Assembly: GCF_011440305.1 (NCBI RefSeq) | Contig: NZ_JAAOIW010000011.1 | Span: 62,001-126,000 of the forward strand | DNA length: 64,000 nucleotides | Direction of reading: 5' to 3' | Origin: Paenibacillus agricola | GTDB taxonomy: Bacteria > Bacillota > Bacilli > Paenibacillales > NBRC-103111 | Shown: in pieces, positions 34,683 through 43,101 of the stretch | How positions within the stretch are numbered: position 1 is the stretch's first letter | Layout of the letters: each line of letters opens with the position of its first letter | Notes under the pieces: generated by a model | Seen by the model: only the letters and a program-made list of their open reading frames with translations | Told to the model about the DNA's origin: nothing | The model's database searches: none | Position numbers and translations under genes: made by a program

Positions 34683-35543
34683 TTAATCTTCTTTCTTCTT
34701 TCGTTTTAAAAATTCAATATACTTATCGCTTTTAATGACTATCTCGGTTGTATTTCGATCTTGATAATCATTTTTTCTGAGGATCCCATATATGAGTACA
34801 TCTTTGTCTTTTAATTTATCTTCAGGAACCTTAAAAAACTGAAAATGTTTCTCGAAAATAACGATAGTAAATGGAATATCATTAACTTTCTCCAAACTAA
34901 TATACATGACTTTTTCACGCCGTTTAATTTCACTAATACGGCCATATACGAAATACCCAACCTCACGAATGACTTCATCTGCCCAGAGCAGCTGGTGAGC
35001 CCGCTCCTGGCTCAATATCATATTGGAAAGAGGTACTTTTCGACCGGAGCCAATATTAAAAAAGATTGTCGAAAGGAGATCCGGTTCATATTGAACCATC
35101 AACTTTACAACACTTTTAAGGGAACTTATAGAGCCGGGATTCTCTGACTTTTCCTTTGTTTTGATATTGTCCGATTCTTGCTCATTTTCAGGTTGTTCCC
35201 GTTCCGTTGCTGTTGGTACATGCTCCGGATCTAGTCGGCGCATATTTAAAGATATGATCGTTTTCTTAATGGTTGTTGCTTTCAGAATATCATTTTGGTA
35301 TTCTGCTACTTTTTCAATGGATTCCACAATATCAAGTGGTTGATAAAAACCACAAGCGGCAGAATGTTTTGAATCAGAATTTTTACCAATTGTCTTGAAA
35401 TGAGAGCTTGCTTTCTCACTCTTGGGAACAAAGATTAGTGGAGCTCTGCATGATTTGTCCAGACATAAAATATTAAAATGCTGAGATTCATTATAGTCGT
35501 CTGCATGAATCAATGTGCCATCTGTTAAAAGCGCGGTACGCAT
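34683..35543 (-). CDS. Protein with CoiA-like zinc motif and C-terminal OB-fold-like domain
   Basis: 286 residues. The first 75 (LTDGTLIHADDYNESQHFNI, then a C-x4-C, SSHFKTIG and KHSAACGF) resemble the N-terminal zinc region of competence-protein CoiA-type proteins. A low-complexity acidic linker follows. Residues of about 195-275 (YFVYGRISEIKRREKVMYI, then VLIYGILRKNDYQDRN) look like an OB-fold as in helicase and nuclease accessory domains. Such a combination suggests nucleic-acid binding. GGAGG lies upstream of the ATG. I do not know a named family. Confidence 0.6.
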   Translation of the reverse strand: MRTALLTDGTLIHADDYNESQHFNILCLDKSCRAPLIFVPKSEKASSHFKTIGKNSDSKHSAACGFYQPLDIVESIEKVAEYQNDILKATTIKKTIISLNMRRLDPEHVPTATEREQPENEQESDNIKTKEKSENPGSISSLKSVVKLMVQYEPDLLSTIFFNIGSGRKVPLSNMILSQERAHQLLWADEVIREVGYFVYGRISEIKRREKVMYISLEKVNDIPFTIVIFEKHFQFFKVPEDKLKDKDVLIYGILRKNDYQDRNTTEIVIKSDKYIEFLKRKKKED

Positions 35544-35640
35544 ATCGATTACCTCCGTTTTTGTCCAGCCTTATGCTAGCCAAGTAAAATAGAAACTCAT
35601 TAAAAAATGGCAATTGTGAGTGCAGCTTTGAAAAAGCTAC

Positions 35641-36153
35641 TCACAAATTGCCAATATTATTATGATCTCTCCAGTTGTCTGGTCTTGGATGCGGTAACCA
35701 CAATTCTCCTTTTTTTGTTACTAAACCATACTGACCGAATCCCTCCTCATCTACGATCCAGGTCACATGATGACGCATAGCCTTTTGATTTAAATTCAAG
35801 GGTTCGTATACTGGCGCAACCGATTTTCGTACAAAAGGGCTCCAGCCCCAGATGAGCTCTGTATTCTCTTCAACGGGCATTCTACTCATATTAATCAACC
35901 ACGTACCATAACCATTTTTTTCGTTAACATACCAGACCATATCGCTGCGGTAAGCCATACATGCCATCACACATGGATATCCATCATATAGTGTCATCGG
36001 CTTAACCTCTTGTTGCCAATTATCACTTTGCTTGAAGTAATTATAGTAATCCTCCACTTCATCAGAGGAAAAGAGTTCGTGTATGCTAAGAGTTCTTTTT
36101 ACTTTTGAAGGAAATAAATATATTTTCGCTGCCAAGAGTCCCACCTCATTCAT
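35641..36153 (-). CDS. Hypothetical protein, 170 residues
   Basis: The frame opens 93 nt earlier inside the upstream gene, but the ATG at 36153 (MNEVGLLAAKIYLFPSKV) starts just past its stop. The sequence is rich in Trp and Tyr with a beta-rich core (YDGYPCVMACMAYRSDMVWY, WGWSPFVRK). Not recognised. Confidence 0.55.
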   Translation of the reverse strand: MNEVGLLAAKIYLFPSKVKRTLSIHELFSSDEVEDYYNYFKQSDNWQQEVKPMTLYDGYPCVMACMAYRSDMVWYVNEKNGYGTWLINMSRMPVEENTELIWGWSPFVRKSVAPVYEPLNLNQKAMRHHVTWIVDEEGFGQYGLVTKKGELWLPHPRPDNWRDHNNIGNL

Positions 36154-36164
36154 GCTTTCTTTGA

Positions 36165-36455
36165 TTAATAAAAACTCAGTACGATATATGGAAGTATGAT
36201 GAATATTACGGTTAGAATTACCATTCCCCAGGATGTCACCATCCAAAACTTTGCAAACACCTGGTTTTTACGAATTTTCGAGATTTTATAAAAAAAATAA
36301 AACATGATAATACACGTAATTGTACAAAGTACTCCGTACTTTTGAAGAATACTAATCCAATCCATTAAAGTGCTTTCAATGACTGCCGGGCTGGGTGCTT
36401 GCCCGAACCAATCCTCACCACCTGTTGTAGGGAGTTTTTGATCGACCACATACAT
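36165..36455 (-). CDS. Membrane protein, 96 residues
   Basis: Two predicted membrane helices (VLCTITCIIMFYFFYKI, VTSWGMVILTVIFIILPYIV) after a short polar N-terminus. ATG 36455 has GGGAGAGG upstream and is preferred over a TTG 33 nt earlier. The next gene starts 12 nt away. Confidence 0.62.
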   Translation of the reverse strand: MYVVDQKLPTTGGEDWFGQAPSPAVIESTLMDWISILQKYGVLCTITCIIMFYFFYKISKIRKNQVFAKFWMVTSWGMVILTVIFIILPYIVLSFY

Positions 36456-36484
36456 AGGTACCTCTCCCTTTTCGTTTTTATATG

Positions 36485-36862
36485 TCAACTCATGTCACCT
36501 ATCATCATGGAACTCTTTGTTTCAATATCTGAAATAATACCACCGGAAAAATGAAACCAAATGCTTCCGGAAACCATACGTTTTTGATTCTGATGTAACT
36601 TGGATTCAATTACATCCAGTGCAAAAAGAAGATTGTCTTCCTCACATTCTGGTTTGGTTCTGTCTAAGTAAACTCGACCTTTATCATATCTAGGGCGTTC
36701 CGAGGTAACGCGTTCAATGCGTGGCAAATCATGTCTAGGTGTAAAGTGTAGAATTACAATTCCTTTATTTTCACCCCCTGATTGTGTGATAAATGGGCAT
36801 TCGACTTCAATTAATTTCCGAACCATATGTACAGTTTGGTCAATATACTCGTGCGGCAGCAT
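36485..36862 (-). CDS. Hypothetical protein, 125 residues
   Basis: Soluble alpha/beta texture (HEYIDQTVHMVRKLIEVE, KGIVILHFTPRHDLPRIERV, ERPRYDKGRVYLDRTK). GGGG lies upstream of the ATG. Not recognised. Confidence 0.55.
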   Translation of the reverse strand: MLPHEYIDQTVHMVRKLIEVECPFITQSGGENKGIVILHFTPRHDLPRIERVTSERPRYDKGRVYLDRTKPECEEDNLLFALDVIESKLHQNQKRMVSGSIWFHFSGGIISDIETKSSMMIGDMS

Positions 36863-37115
36863 GATTTGAGCCCCTTTCGTTCGCTAATTTATTTCGGAAA
36901 GTAATATTATTATTGTTTTCCGTTTTTGAATCTTAAGACTATGTTACAATATTATGGGAATTCCCTATTCCTTGTCAAGCCATTTTTGGGAAATATGGGC
37001 TATATATGTTACAGAATTCATGGAATTCTGATATTTTTCGCAGTCAATGGTCATGGGTAATAAGGATCAAAACAGGAGGTTGCCCGGAATTACCTGATCC
37101 GAACAACCCATATAA

Positions 37116-37811
37116 CTATGCAGAGACAGCAATTTCTTCTGGCTGCCAAACCATAAGCACTTCTCTATTAATACCTGCTTCTCCAACCAAAACTTGCATG
37201 CAAACATTGTCACCATTTTGAAACTGTATTAATTTGTTGTGGGACAGGTGGTACATGTGTGTACCATTTGAGATCAAAGCAAGATCATCGCTAAACTTTT
37301 GTAAAATGTTTCCTTCCCAATAGTGAAGTCCACATTTATCTAAGGACGGTGCTGAAGATTTGTGATTGACATCACTCTCTTCAAAAAAATGTATCTGCTC
37401 TACATCACATTCCTCGTGAAGCATAACCACTTCTGCTTGGGTCGTCTGGATTGATTTCACGCCCACTTTTTGTAAAAAAGCCATGGTTACATTTCCAAGT
37501 TCCACCTGCTGCAGATCGTGTTCAGAGTCTACATGATACAGATCAGTTGAAACTGGTTCTTCTGGAGGAATCCAACTATCCGATTCGTGTAAAGCAGAAC
37601 CCATTGTTTTTGAGTCAGCTTGCCTAAAGGGATTGAAGGAATTTTGAACAAGTTGCTTTTCGAGATTATCGATTTGCTGAATCCATCTTTTTTCCCTATC
37701 CAGAAAATCTAGTGCCTTCCCTTCTAAAAAAGAAATATCAGCTTTTGCTTTCAGCCATGCAGCCATAAAAATTCCTGATAATATAATGCATAACAATATA
37801 GCTAGAATCAT
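37116..37811 (-). CDS. Membrane-anchored protein with coiled coil, 231 residues
   Basis: An N-terminal membrane helix (ILAILLCIILSGIFMAAWLK), a short coiled coil (DFLDREKRWIQQIDNLEKQ) and a C-terminal domain of about 110 residues with beta texture (YHLSHNKLIQFQNGDNVCMQ). GGAGGAGG precedes the ATG. First gene of the eleven-gene unknown block; its leader can form a nested hairpin. Confidence 0.6.
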   Translation of the reverse strand: MILAILLCIILSGIFMAAWLKAKADISFLEGKALDFLDREKRWIQQIDNLEKQLVQNSFNPFRQADSKTMGSALHESDSWIPPEEPVSTDLYHVDSEHDLQQVELGNVTMAFLQKVGVKSIQTTQAEVVMLHEECDVEQIHFFEESDVNHKSSAPSLDKCGLHYWEGNILQKFSDDLALISNGTHMYHLSHNKLIQFQNGDNVCMQVLVGEAGINREVLMVWQPEEIAVSA

Positions 37812-37847
37812 GTAATAGCCTCCTCCTAAAAATTATCTATAACATAA

Positions 37848-37938
37848 AAAGCCCTATTGGATGGCTTTTCCTCTTAAATATTCTGACTAGGAAAAATAGT
37901 CAGAACTATTTTAGGAAATATACCACCCGATAGGGCTT
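37848..37938 (-). promoter_or_regulatory. Structured leader with nested hairpins before the unknown gene block
   Basis: On the minus strand the outer arms AAGCCCTAT and ATAGGGCTT (perfect 9 bp) extend through CGGGTGG/CCATCC and are followed by TTTTATG. Inside lies a perfect 9-bp stem TTCTGACTA/TAGTCAGAA. This is a terminator-like structure 37 nt upstream of the first start codon, suggesting attenuation. Confidence 0.5.
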
Positions 37939-38311
37939 ATCTCTTCAATGACAGGCTACTGCTTGCTTATATAGAAATATAGGTCAAGTGAGCAAAAAGA
38001 ACTAAGTAACAACCACAGTATATCATATGTTTTTGGGATGGACAATCCGTAATCGCAAACCGTTACATTATCTTATTCGACATATAACGACTATCTTCTT
38101 AAATTCCTGTTAATTAGGTGGAGCACCAATTTTCCAAAATAAGGGATTTATAGTACTACATAACTAAGCTCTATAAATGCACTATATAATAGGAAGAGAT
38201 TTATTAAAATATTATCAATTTCACATTAATTATAATTCTGTTGATGATGATTTTCATAATTTTTTGAAATGTGTCAAGCATTAAATCATACATGATTCGA
38301 CATTGAACGAC
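37939..38311. other. Intergenic AT-rich stretch
   Basis: Promoter-length AT-rich sequence upstream of the structured leader; no gene or other repeat seen. Confidence 0.4.
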
Positions 38312-38336
38312 AAAAAAAGCGCTAAAAATTAGCGCT
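38312..38336 (-). terminator. Terminator overlapping the stop of the TGT-like gene
   Basis: AGCGCTAA and TTAGCGCT form a perfect stem, followed on the minus strand by seven T. The gene's TAG lies at the edge of the hairpin. Confidence 0.82.
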
Positions 38337-39312
38337 AAAATAATCGTAAAGGTCCTGGCATGGTAGCTGGGGCAATTAAAAATTTTCGGTGTTGGACATG
38401 ATGATAATTTTCTTCTTGTGACACAAATATTTCCAGTCCATATCCAATTCCTTGTTCCACCGTCCACCCCATTGGGAGTGGAATTTGTCCATCATATGTG
38501 TAGATTTTCCCATATTTTCTCGGAGAAAACACACCTGTACCATCACAACTATGCCAATCATAATTGAACAAATCTTCATTACTGACTCCCAGACCATGGA
38601 AAAGTTGATTAGGAAAAAGCTGAAACAAACGATCTAATCTTTTTTTCCGTTCTTGTCTCTCACAAAACAATAAACCGCCCACCCCTACTATAGCAGGATC
38701 ATGATTATGTATTAGGAATTCCAATTTAGAATAGCTGGTATTGATATTCCAAATTGGAATTAACCCGTCTCCTAAACCATGTTCAAACATATAGTCGGTA
38801 TTCGACTCAGTGATTTCGGGATCGTCGACTTTATCAAGGCTAAACCATCCACAAAACATGTTTGTACCCCCGTGTCTCTTTATAAAGTCGCAATATTCAT
38901 CTACTTTGATATCTGCAACATACTTACCGTCAAGCTTTGCTTTATGGAGTGAAAATCCTCCAGAATCAAGTAATATTCTTCCTTTAAAGCCCAGCCTCCA
39001 CACGTGCTTCCGCCAATTATCGGTTTTATCTTCACGTAAATGAAAATAAGATAAAAGCAACCACCGTCCATTATAGAATTTTACAATTTCCATATCTTTA
39101 GGAGCGCGGCTGCAGCCGGCTGTAAACCATCTAATACCACGAAGAGATAATCTTAATAGACCTTTCGCTGTACAACCAACTCGAGCCATTCCTTGTTCGC
39201 TGAAGACTCTAAGCAAGAGTCCCAGTAAGGAAGAACTAAATTTAGAAAATCTCTCTAATTGTTTCCTGGTTGTAGTCCGTATGTAAAACAAATAAATACA
39301 TGCTTTCTCCAT
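38335..39312 (-). CDS. tRNA-guanine transglycosylase superfamily protein, DpdA-like
   Basis: 325 residues from the first ATG. Landmarks of the TGT fold occur in order: LLDSGGF (116-120, the general Asp loop), VGVGGL (209-214, cf. AVGGL), HGLGVSNEDL (239-248, cf. LMGVGKPEDL) and SCDGTGVFSPRKYG (255-268, cf. the nucleophile motif DCVMPTR), with Asp257 as candidate nucleophile. The usual C-terminal Zn site is not seen. TGT homologues outside tRNA metabolism include phage/island DpdA enzymes that insert 7-deazaguanines into DNA. The coding frame extends about 180 nt further upstream to a TAGGAGG site with no ATG. Confidence 0.68.
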   Translation of the reverse strand: MEKACIYLFYIRTTTRKQLERFSKFSSSLLGLLLRVFSEQGMARVGCTAKGLLRLSLRGIRWFTAGCSRAPKDMEIVKFYNGRWLLLSYFHLREDKTDNWRKHVWRLGFKGRILLDSGGFSLHKAKLDGKYVADIKVDEYCDFIKRHGGTNMFCGWFSLDKVDDPEITESNTDYMFEHGLGDGLIPIWNINTSYSKLEFLIHNHDPAIVGVGGLLFCERQERKKRLDRLFQLFPNQLFHGLGVSNEDLFNYDWHSCDGTGVFSPRKYGKIYTYDGQIPLPMGWTVEQGIGYGLEIFVSQEENYHHVQHRKFLIAPATMPGPLRLF

Positions 39313-39985
39313 CTTTTCACGGCTTATTTGAAAAACTTCTCTCTCCGCATTAGTCTGGAGATTGATAGTTGTTTTATTTACAAAAACAACATTATTTTTA
39401 TTTCCATTACCTGTTTGAAAGGTTGTCCCTTGCTTATACTTCCTGTAAAAAGATCGGAGCAGCTGCTTAGCTCGATTTTCATATGTGGTTTCGATATTAA
39501 TGCCTCCTAAAATTAAAAGAAGCGGAATTCTATCCGCTTCTTTTTACTGGGTCGCTTAAATCATTTAAAGCCTGGTTCTAAGTTAATTACTTCCCAAAGA
39601 AAATAAGTTTGTTAGTCTCTACTCATTTCAGAGAAAAAAGAATTCCACATCCATGTAAAGTAGAAAATAAAGTTTGTTATCGAAAATTACATTTGTAATT
39701 TCGCATTACTACAGTCCTGGGTTATTCTTCTTATAAATCATTTCTATTTCAATAATATCGACAAGAGTGTGATTCCCTTTTAACATCTTTCCACCAATTT
39801 GTCTTTGTCTTGTCGGAAGTCAATGCACAGTAGTTTGCTTGTATCTATATCCACATGACACCCTGCTGTCTCCCTGTCAGAACATTTGTTCTTATATTGA
39901 ATGTCAGATGGATTGGATTTATCAAAAGAAATTTTTTCCCTTATGGAAATTGGGCTTATACACAAAAATCCCCCCTTAGCTTATT
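39313..39985. other. Leader/upstream region of the TGT-like gene
   Basis: Contains the 5' extension of that frame (to 39495-39501), a TAGGAGG site at about 39503-39508, a terminator hairpin at 39515-39544 and AT-rich sequence up to the second Tn3 end. A weak 61-codon frame at 39780-39965 has no good ribosome site and is not called. Confidence 0.45.
39515..39545. terminator. Terminator-like hairpin in the leader of the TGT-like gene
   Basis: AAAAGAAGCGGA and TCCGCTTCTTTT are a perfect 12-bp inverted repeat with a 6-nt loop, T-rich on both strands. On the minus strand it sits 7 nt before the TAGGAGG site, so it could act as an attenuator. Confidence 0.75.
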
Positions 39986-40022
39986 GGGGTACAGCCGACA
40001 TACGTGTAAAAATAACTCATAG
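39986..40022. repeat. Left terminal inverted repeat of the second Tn3 element
   Basis: Begins GGGGTACAGCCG and ends AATAACTCATAG. The inner 15 bases recur inverted at 43055-43069. Confidence 0.6.
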
Positions 40023-40039
40023 GCTGGATATCATTTCCA

Positions 40040-43012
40040 TTATGAGCTATTTTCTTCTTTTACAGCTATCAACATGTTTCTATCAATAGGATCAGGAGCG
40101 TTTTTAAGATCGATTACATAATCACCAAAACGCTTAATGTGTCGTGTCATGTATGGACTCAACGCAGCCACGTCAGACCTCGTAAATTCAGTTCCTTCAC
40201 TGGCTAGTTTTTTAAGTATTCCTGTCATATCCACAACATTTTGTAAAATGACTGCATTTGAAACGAGATCAAGGTACTTGATTCGTTTTTCTTGTTCTTC
40301 TGGATCATTTTCTGCAATGATTCCTTCTCCCCCAAAGAAAAACCACTTTGAAAATCCATTATAGGCCTCTACTTTGTTTGTGCTTGCCGTGATCTGCTCA
40401 CGCAATTGTATATCTGAAATGTATTGTAATAAGAATATAGTGCGTATCACTCTTCCTAACTCTTGAAAAGCCTGATATAAACGGTTTTTTTGGCTGTAGT
40501 TACTTAATTTTAGAAGTAAGGTCGATGGCAAAACTTTTCCTGCCTTGATGGATAACACCACTTGAAAAAGATCCTTCCAATGCGTCTCCAATAACTCCCA
40601 ATCAATGGTATCACTGAATAGAGAATCGATATATTTATATACGGTATTTTTGTCGGGTCGAAAGAAAGTCAAGTTTTTCCAATTTCGGATTCTTGGCATT
40701 AATTTAATACCCAGTAGATAAGCTAGCGCAAATACAGGTGTCGATTGACCTTGTGTGTCTGCATGTAAAGTATCAGGCTGGATATCAGATTTGTTTTTCA
40801 TTAACGCATCAATGATATAAACGGCTTCCCAGACTCCGCAGGGTATAAAGTGGCTAAATAAAGCAATGTAAGTATCTGAAACATGATGGTACGCAATCCC
40901 CCCATAGCCACCATAACGAATATGATATTCGGAAACTAAATTTTCTTCATATAAATCGAACTTAGTCCCATCTGCAGCCGCAGTGGTACCATCCCCCCAA
41001 ACTTTTGGTAAATCACATAGATTGTAACAGTTAACCATTTCCCGGATAGCTTCGTCTAATTTATTTGCTGTGACATGCCGTCGGTTCACAAAAGATAGCA
41101 TGTGCTGCGTGACGAGTCCACGCATGTGTTTGGATGTCTGTGCCGGTCCTAAGTTGCAACCATACCCAAACGATAATATGATATAGCGTTCTACGGGATT
41201 TTCTAATTTAGGATCCGAACCCGACAAAGGACCAAAATAGCGAGTCCACTGCAACCAATGCTCTACGTTACAAAGAATTTCGATAATATTTCGGTCAGGA
41301 AGATGCTGGTAAATGGTGGTTTCTAGATCTGTTACATTCGGTATTGAATCTTTACGAACCGAACGTTTGAGTGTAGGTTCTCCGTCTTCATTGATGACAA
41401 CTTGGCCATTATTCGGATAGTTTTTATCGACTTCTTCAGCCGTTTGAGTCAACAGATCTTTTAACTGCTGAACAAAACCTTCGGAAGTGGGCGTGAATTT
41501 CATTTCTGCACAAAAGTCAGCTACCATGGGCTTGCATTCCTCCCAAGAAAGCAACTGTTCCCGATAATCGGCATAGTTTTCAGAACCGGTTACAAAGAGG
41601 TCACCTGTTTTCAATTCAGACGCCAGCTGGGAAAACACACATACCTCGAAGTGGCGGCGTGATAAAAAGAGCCCTTCTTCCGTTTTAACGGTCACCGTCC
41701 GTCTCCATTGTGTACTTGCAAAAGACAAGCTAATCGATGCGGGCAATAAATCAACACGTTTGGTTTCATTTGTTAGCAAGAAACTTAGCGCATCCATAAG
41801 GGATTGGTTTTGCGTAGTAGTATCGATATTCAATGAACGTATTAAACGAAATAATGCAGATTTATTCTTTTTGTAATGCTTCCATAACAAGGGCAAGTAG
41901 TTGTTCCCATTGTGAGAAGAGATGGCTTCACAATCATTTAGCAAAAATTCAGTTCCCCCGCGAGTAGCTAATACTTCTCTGACTTGCTTCCCTAATACAG
42001 CATCATCTAGATGTTCGTTTGTTTTCTGAAGCACGTCCGTAAGGACAGAAATAAGCATTTCCATCTTACTACGGTGTTGCTCACGGAGCAGCTCCAGTTC
42101 TTCCCTGCCTTTCTTATGAATAAAGCCTACACGTTTTATAAACATTTCTACCAGATGATCGCGGGTATGGACGCTTGCTCTCTGTATCATACTTAAAAGC
42201 AACATATATCTTTTTGGAGGTAGAAACTTTCCTATTTCTGAACGATCCAAAGCTCTGGCTTCCGCTGCAAAATGCTTGATTTTCGCATTCGGAACACCTT
42301 CCAATAAACGTTCTACACCACCCAAAGATTGAAGCCAAGCATATTTAGCTTGTAACTCTTTAAAATGGGAAAATTTAGGGCTCTTTGGAAGCTCCTTTAT
42401 ATAATTAAAATCGGAACGGCTTCGGAAACGGCTTGGCTCTAATAACTGGTCTAGTTTTTGTTTCTCTTCAGGCCTTAGATGATTCCATACACTTTGAAAG
42501 AAATGGGTATTAACTAAGGTGCGAACCCTTCGTACCAATCGATCTAAAGTACTGAATGCCGGCAATTCACAGCTTTCTTTAATAAGTTCAGCGATAGATA
42601 CATTAATAAGATCGGCTGGATTGTCCATAACTTGCGCTGCTTTATACACGGATTCAATAGCTAAATGTCTCGCATGTGCACCATAGGGAATGACATGTAA
42701 AAATTCCCGAATTGTTTTTTGGTGCCGGTACAACGTCGCAAGTGAATCAGTTGGATGGGTATTCGGAGCCAAATACAAGCAATCTCTAATATGGGTTACT
42801 ATCACTTTGGGTACGCTAGACATAGGGGGGAAATATCCAAGACGCTGAAAACACTTCATCAGCGTCAAGAAACACAAAATTGAAGCGTCCCCGCGGGCAA
42901 CATTATGGGCAACCATTATTTCTTGGGAGGAAGGGGAATAAATTTCGTTCAGTTGTTTACTGTTCGGAATTCTTTTGAACCTGGGGTAGGCTGTCCTTTC
43001 AATGGATGCCAT
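40040..43012 (-). CDS. Tn3-family transposase, full length
   Basis: 990 residues, the normal size. N-terminal DUF4158-like and helical regions are followed by the DDE core with WGDGTTAAADGTKF, the Asp in LHADTQGQSTPVF and the Glu in NKVEAYNGFSKW, and a C-terminal LSPYMTRHIKRFGDYV. The ATG has AAAGGA upstream. The frame is intact, so it could be active if a functional second end exists. It is a different branch from the broken transposase at 6.1-8.0 kb. Confidence 0.93.
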   Translation of the reverse strand: MASIERTAYPRFKRIPNSKQLNEIYSPSSQEIMVAHNVARGDASILCFLTLMKCFQRLGYFPPMSSVPKVIVTHIRDCLYLAPNTHPTDSLATLYRHQKTIREFLHVIPYGAHARHLAIESVYKAAQVMDNPADLINVSIAELIKESCELPAFSTLDRLVRRVRTLVNTHFFQSVWNHLRPEEKQKLDQLLEPSRFRSRSDFNYIKELPKSPKFSHFKELQAKYAWLQSLGGVERLLEGVPNAKIKHFAAEARALDRSEIGKFLPPKRYMLLLSMIQRASVHTRDHLVEMFIKRVGFIHKKGREELELLREQHRSKMEMLISVLTDVLQKTNEHLDDAVLGKQVREVLATRGGTEFLLNDCEAISSHNGNNYLPLLWKHYKKNKSALFRLIRSLNIDTTTQNQSLMDALSFLLTNETKRVDLLPASISLSFASTQWRRTVTVKTEEGLFLSRRHFEVCVFSQLASELKTGDLFVTGSENYADYREQLLSWEECKPMVADFCAEMKFTPTSEGFVQQLKDLLTQTAEEVDKNYPNNGQVVINEDGEPTLKRSVRKDSIPNVTDLETTIYQHLPDRNIIEILCNVEHWLQWTRYFGPLSGSDPKLENPVERYIILSFGYGCNLGPAQTSKHMRGLVTQHMLSFVNRRHVTANKLDEAIREMVNCYNLCDLPKVWGDGTTAAADGTKFDLYEENLVSEYHIRYGGYGGIAYHHVSDTYIALFSHFIPCGVWEAVYIIDALMKNKSDIQPDTLHADTQGQSTPVFALAYLLGIKLMPRIRNWKNLTFFRPDKNTVYKYIDSLFSDTIDWELLETHWKDLFQVVLSIKAGKVLPSTLLLKLSNYSQKNRLYQAFQELGRVIRTIFLLQYISDIQLREQITASTNKVEAYNGFSKWFFFGGEGIIAENDPEEQEKRIKYLDLVSNAVILQNVVDMTGILKKLASEGTEFTRSDVAALSPYMTRHIKRFGDYVIDLKNAPDPIDRNMLIAVKEENSS

Positions 43013-43054
43013 TTCGTATAATCCTTTCTTTTAGTAGTCTTTAGTACTCAGGTG

Positions 43055-43069
43055 CTATGAGCTATTTTT
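43055..43069. repeat. Inner remnant of the right terminal repeat
   Basis: CTATGAGCTATTTTT matches the reverse complement of 40008-40022 at 14 of 15 positions, after which the sequences diverge. Confidence 0.5.
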
Positions 43070-43101
43070 CGGCATGGATAGATAAGTGACCTTTTTTAAA
43101 T

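Larger units (their letters stand above)
39986..43069. mobile_element. Second Tn3-family element, one end degraded
   Basis: The left end is a 37-bp sequence beginning GGGGTACAGCCGACATACG at 39986-40022, placed 17 nt before the transposase stop as in other Tn3 elements. At the right only the inner 15 bp of the matching repeat are found (43055-43069, 14 of 15 identical); the outer 22 bp are missing. No resolvase or cargo. Unrelated in sequence to the transposon at 6-15.5 kb. Confidence 0.65.

Noticed and set aside
39780-39965. 61-codon minus-strand frame rich in Asp and Cys
   Set aside because: No convincing start or ribosome site. The sequence could be a frameshifted remnant, so it is not called as a gene.
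39513-39985. preQ1 riboswitch upstream of the TGT-like gene
   Set aside because: The preQ1 consensus was looked for by eye and not found; only a plain terminator hairpin is present.
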